Assembly: GCA_023253245.1 (NCBI GenBank)
Contig: JALRHB010000076.1
Span: 1-6,394 of the forward strand
Direction: 5' to 3'
DNA length: 6,394 nt
Origin: Polynucleobacter sp.
Lineage (GTDB): Bacteria > Pseudomonadota > Gammaproteobacteria > Burkholderiales > Burkholderiaceae
Positions within the stretch are counted from its first letter, which is position 1. Every line of letters begins with the position of its first letter. Below the pieces are notes generated by a model. That model did not search any database. It was not told the origin of the DNA and saw only the letters and a list, made by a program, of their open reading frames with translations. The translations under genes were made by a program, and so were the position numbers. Shown here piece after piece: positions 5,617-6,394 of the stretch.

Positions 5617-6257
5617 GGTTGAACTCCTGATGGAGCTCTCTCAATGCGGCCCTTTACTTTGCCAGATAGCACCATACTTTGTTCAATATTGTTAAAGGTG
5701 CCCCCATCGGACGATTGCATAATTGAAAGGCCTTGCTCAAGGGTAATAGGCTTATTTGTCTCAATGACATCATCATTAATCAGAACCTTGAAATAAGAAG
5801 AGCGGGCTAGCATTCGTGGTTTCGCTGGCTGAGTATTAGTCGCTGCTTGGGCAGGGCGAAAAATTTCTGCATTATTGATTAAGTCCAAAATGGTCAGGTC
5901 ACCATCTAGATGCCCGGTATCGGCCTTAACAGTAATTGGCACTTTTTCTGGGGGAAATAAACGCATACGGGGAACATCAATATCAATGGAAGCATCGTCG
6001 TCATAATGAATTACTTTTTTGCCTAATACCCGATACTTTGTGTACCCAAATTCATTTAATGCAGACAGCGCTCCATTGCTAATCGTGTAGTCGGGCTCAT
6101 GCAGTCTCACTCGCTCAATTGTTGACTTTTCAGGAGGCAAAGTTTTCTTTACTAACCAGAAAGTTGCCAGGGTCAAAGCGCCCATAATAATCAAAGGCAT
6201 CAAGCGCAATAAACCACGCCACAGATTTAATTTGATTTGTTGAGAATTAAGCTGCAT
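5613..6257 (-). CDS. lptC: LPS export inner-membrane anchored protein LptC
   Basis: Bitopic inner-membrane protein whose periplasmic jellyroll receives LPS from LptB2FG and passes it to LptA. The 214 residues comprise a short cytoplasmic start, one transmembrane helix at about 16-36 (LLRLMPLIIMGALTLATFWL), and a periplasmic LptC domain at about 45-205. Conserved features include EPDYTISNGALSALNEFG (54-71), YRVLGKKVIHYDDDASIDID (75-94), a Pro/Ala/Thr-rich insert (135-147), and VIETNKPITLEQG (164-176) leading to SSDGGTFNNIEQS. It is somewhat longer than the 191-residue E. coli protein. Sequence conservation in LptC is low, so the call rests on topology, strand pattern and position between kdsC and lptA. 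The ATG lies 11 bp after the kdsC stop, with a weak AAGAG at 8 bases; its stop overlaps the lptA ATG. Confidence 0.92.
   Translation of the reverse strand: MQLNSQQIKLNLWRGLLRLMPLIIMGALTLATFWLVKKTLPPEKSTIERVRLHEPDYTISNGALSALNEFGYTKYRVLGKKVIHYDDDASIDIDVPRMRLFPPEKVPITVKADTGHLDGDLTILDLINNAEIFRPAQAATNTQPAKPRMLARSSYFKVLINDDVIETNKPITLEQGLSIMQSSDGGTFNNIEQSMVLSGKVKGRIERAPSGVQP
5624..5628 (-). promoter_or_regulatory. Ribosome binding site of lptA, inside lptC
   Basis: AGGAG on the minus strand lies 7 bases before the lptA ATG and within the last codons of lptC. Together with the ATGA stop/start overlap it supports the lptA start and lets lptA be translated both by reinitiation and independently. Confidence 0.65.
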
Positions 6258-6268
6258 TGGGTGAACTC

Positions 6269-6394
6269 TTATGAGCGCGCTTGAGCAAGTAATTCGTCAT
6301 AGCGATTTTGCGCTTTGAGAATCAAATCGCATACTTCGCGAACTGCACCGCAGCCACCAGCTTTATTGGTAACAAAATGAGCGATTTCTTTAAC
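6269..6394 (-). CDS. kdsC: 3-deoxy-D-manno-octulosonate 8-phosphate phosphatase KdsC, C-terminal part, cut by window edge
   Basis: HAD-family phosphatase that releases Kdo from Kdo 8-phosphate, supplying the inner-core sugar of LPS. Only the last 41 residues are present; the catalytic aspartates lie beyond the right edge. The frame is open from base 6394 on the minus strand and ends in TAA at 6269-6271. The fragment contains IAHFVTNKAGGCGAVREVCD, which matches the conserved KdsC ending V-T-x-x-x-GG-x-GAVRE, followed by a helix LILKAQNRYDELLAQARS. The E. coli protein has GGRGAVRE at this place; here the variable residue is Cys. Position just before lptC-lptA-lptB is the standard one. The stretch is too short for an ORF finder, but identification is strong from the motif and synteny. 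Confidence 0.9.
   Translation of the reverse strand, partial: VKEIAHFVTNKAGGCGAVREVCDLILKAQNRYDELLAQARS

Noticed and set aside
1..6394. Mobile elements, CRISPR arrays, tRNA or rRNA genes, toxin-antitoxin or defence genes
   Set aside because: Nearly all sequence is explained by conserved core genes in conserved order; no terminal inverted repeats, spaced direct repeats or RNA-like structures were seen.

Overview
The window reads as an ordinary, tightly packed stretch of betaproteobacterial chromosome. The gene order mutM-mutY, then rapZ-hprK-ptsN-hpf and lptB-lptA-lptC-kdsC on the opposite strand, is the conserved Burkholderiales arrangement. HPr kinase beside RapZ and EIIA-Ntr fits Betaproteobacteria. 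The AT-leaning composition, short proteins and minimal spacers suggest a small-genome freshwater lineage such as Polynucleobacter; that genus is an inference from style and synteny, not proven here.

Layout. Positions 1-1451 (+) hold the 3' end of mutM and all of mutY, overlapping by 16 bp: two glycosylases that act on 8-oxoguanine damage. From 1396 to the right edge everything is on the minus strand. Reading in transcription direction (right to left): the last 41 codons of kdsC (Kdo biosynthesis), then lptC, lptA and lptB (inner-membrane anchor, periplasmic bridge and ATPase of LPS export), then a 187-bp AT-rich gap, then hpf (ribosome hibernation), ptsN (EIIA-Ntr), hprK (HPr kinase/phosphorylase) and rapZ. 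Junctions are very tight: ATGA overlaps at lptC/lptA and ptsN/hprK, and 2-bp gaps at lptA/lptB and hprK/rapZ. mutY and rapZ converge and overlap by 56 bp.

How the genes work together. kdsC-lptC-lptA-lptB couple Kdo supply to LPS transport. hpf-ptsN-hprK-rapZ look like a regulatory unit linking the nitrogen-type PTS phosphorelay, HPr-Ser phosphorylation and ribosome dormancy. mutM-mutY form an oxidative DNA damage unit.

Nothing here is a new system, mobile element, CRISPR array or RNA gene. Points worth a second look are: sigma-54 gene rpoN is missing from its usual place between lptB and hpf, replaced by a non-coding gap with a 19-bp palindrome; MutY has four extra residues in its iron-sulfur cluster loop; ptsN has a perfect TATAAT placed so close to its ATG that the transcript could be leaderless; and the mutY/rapZ tails overlap on opposite strands.
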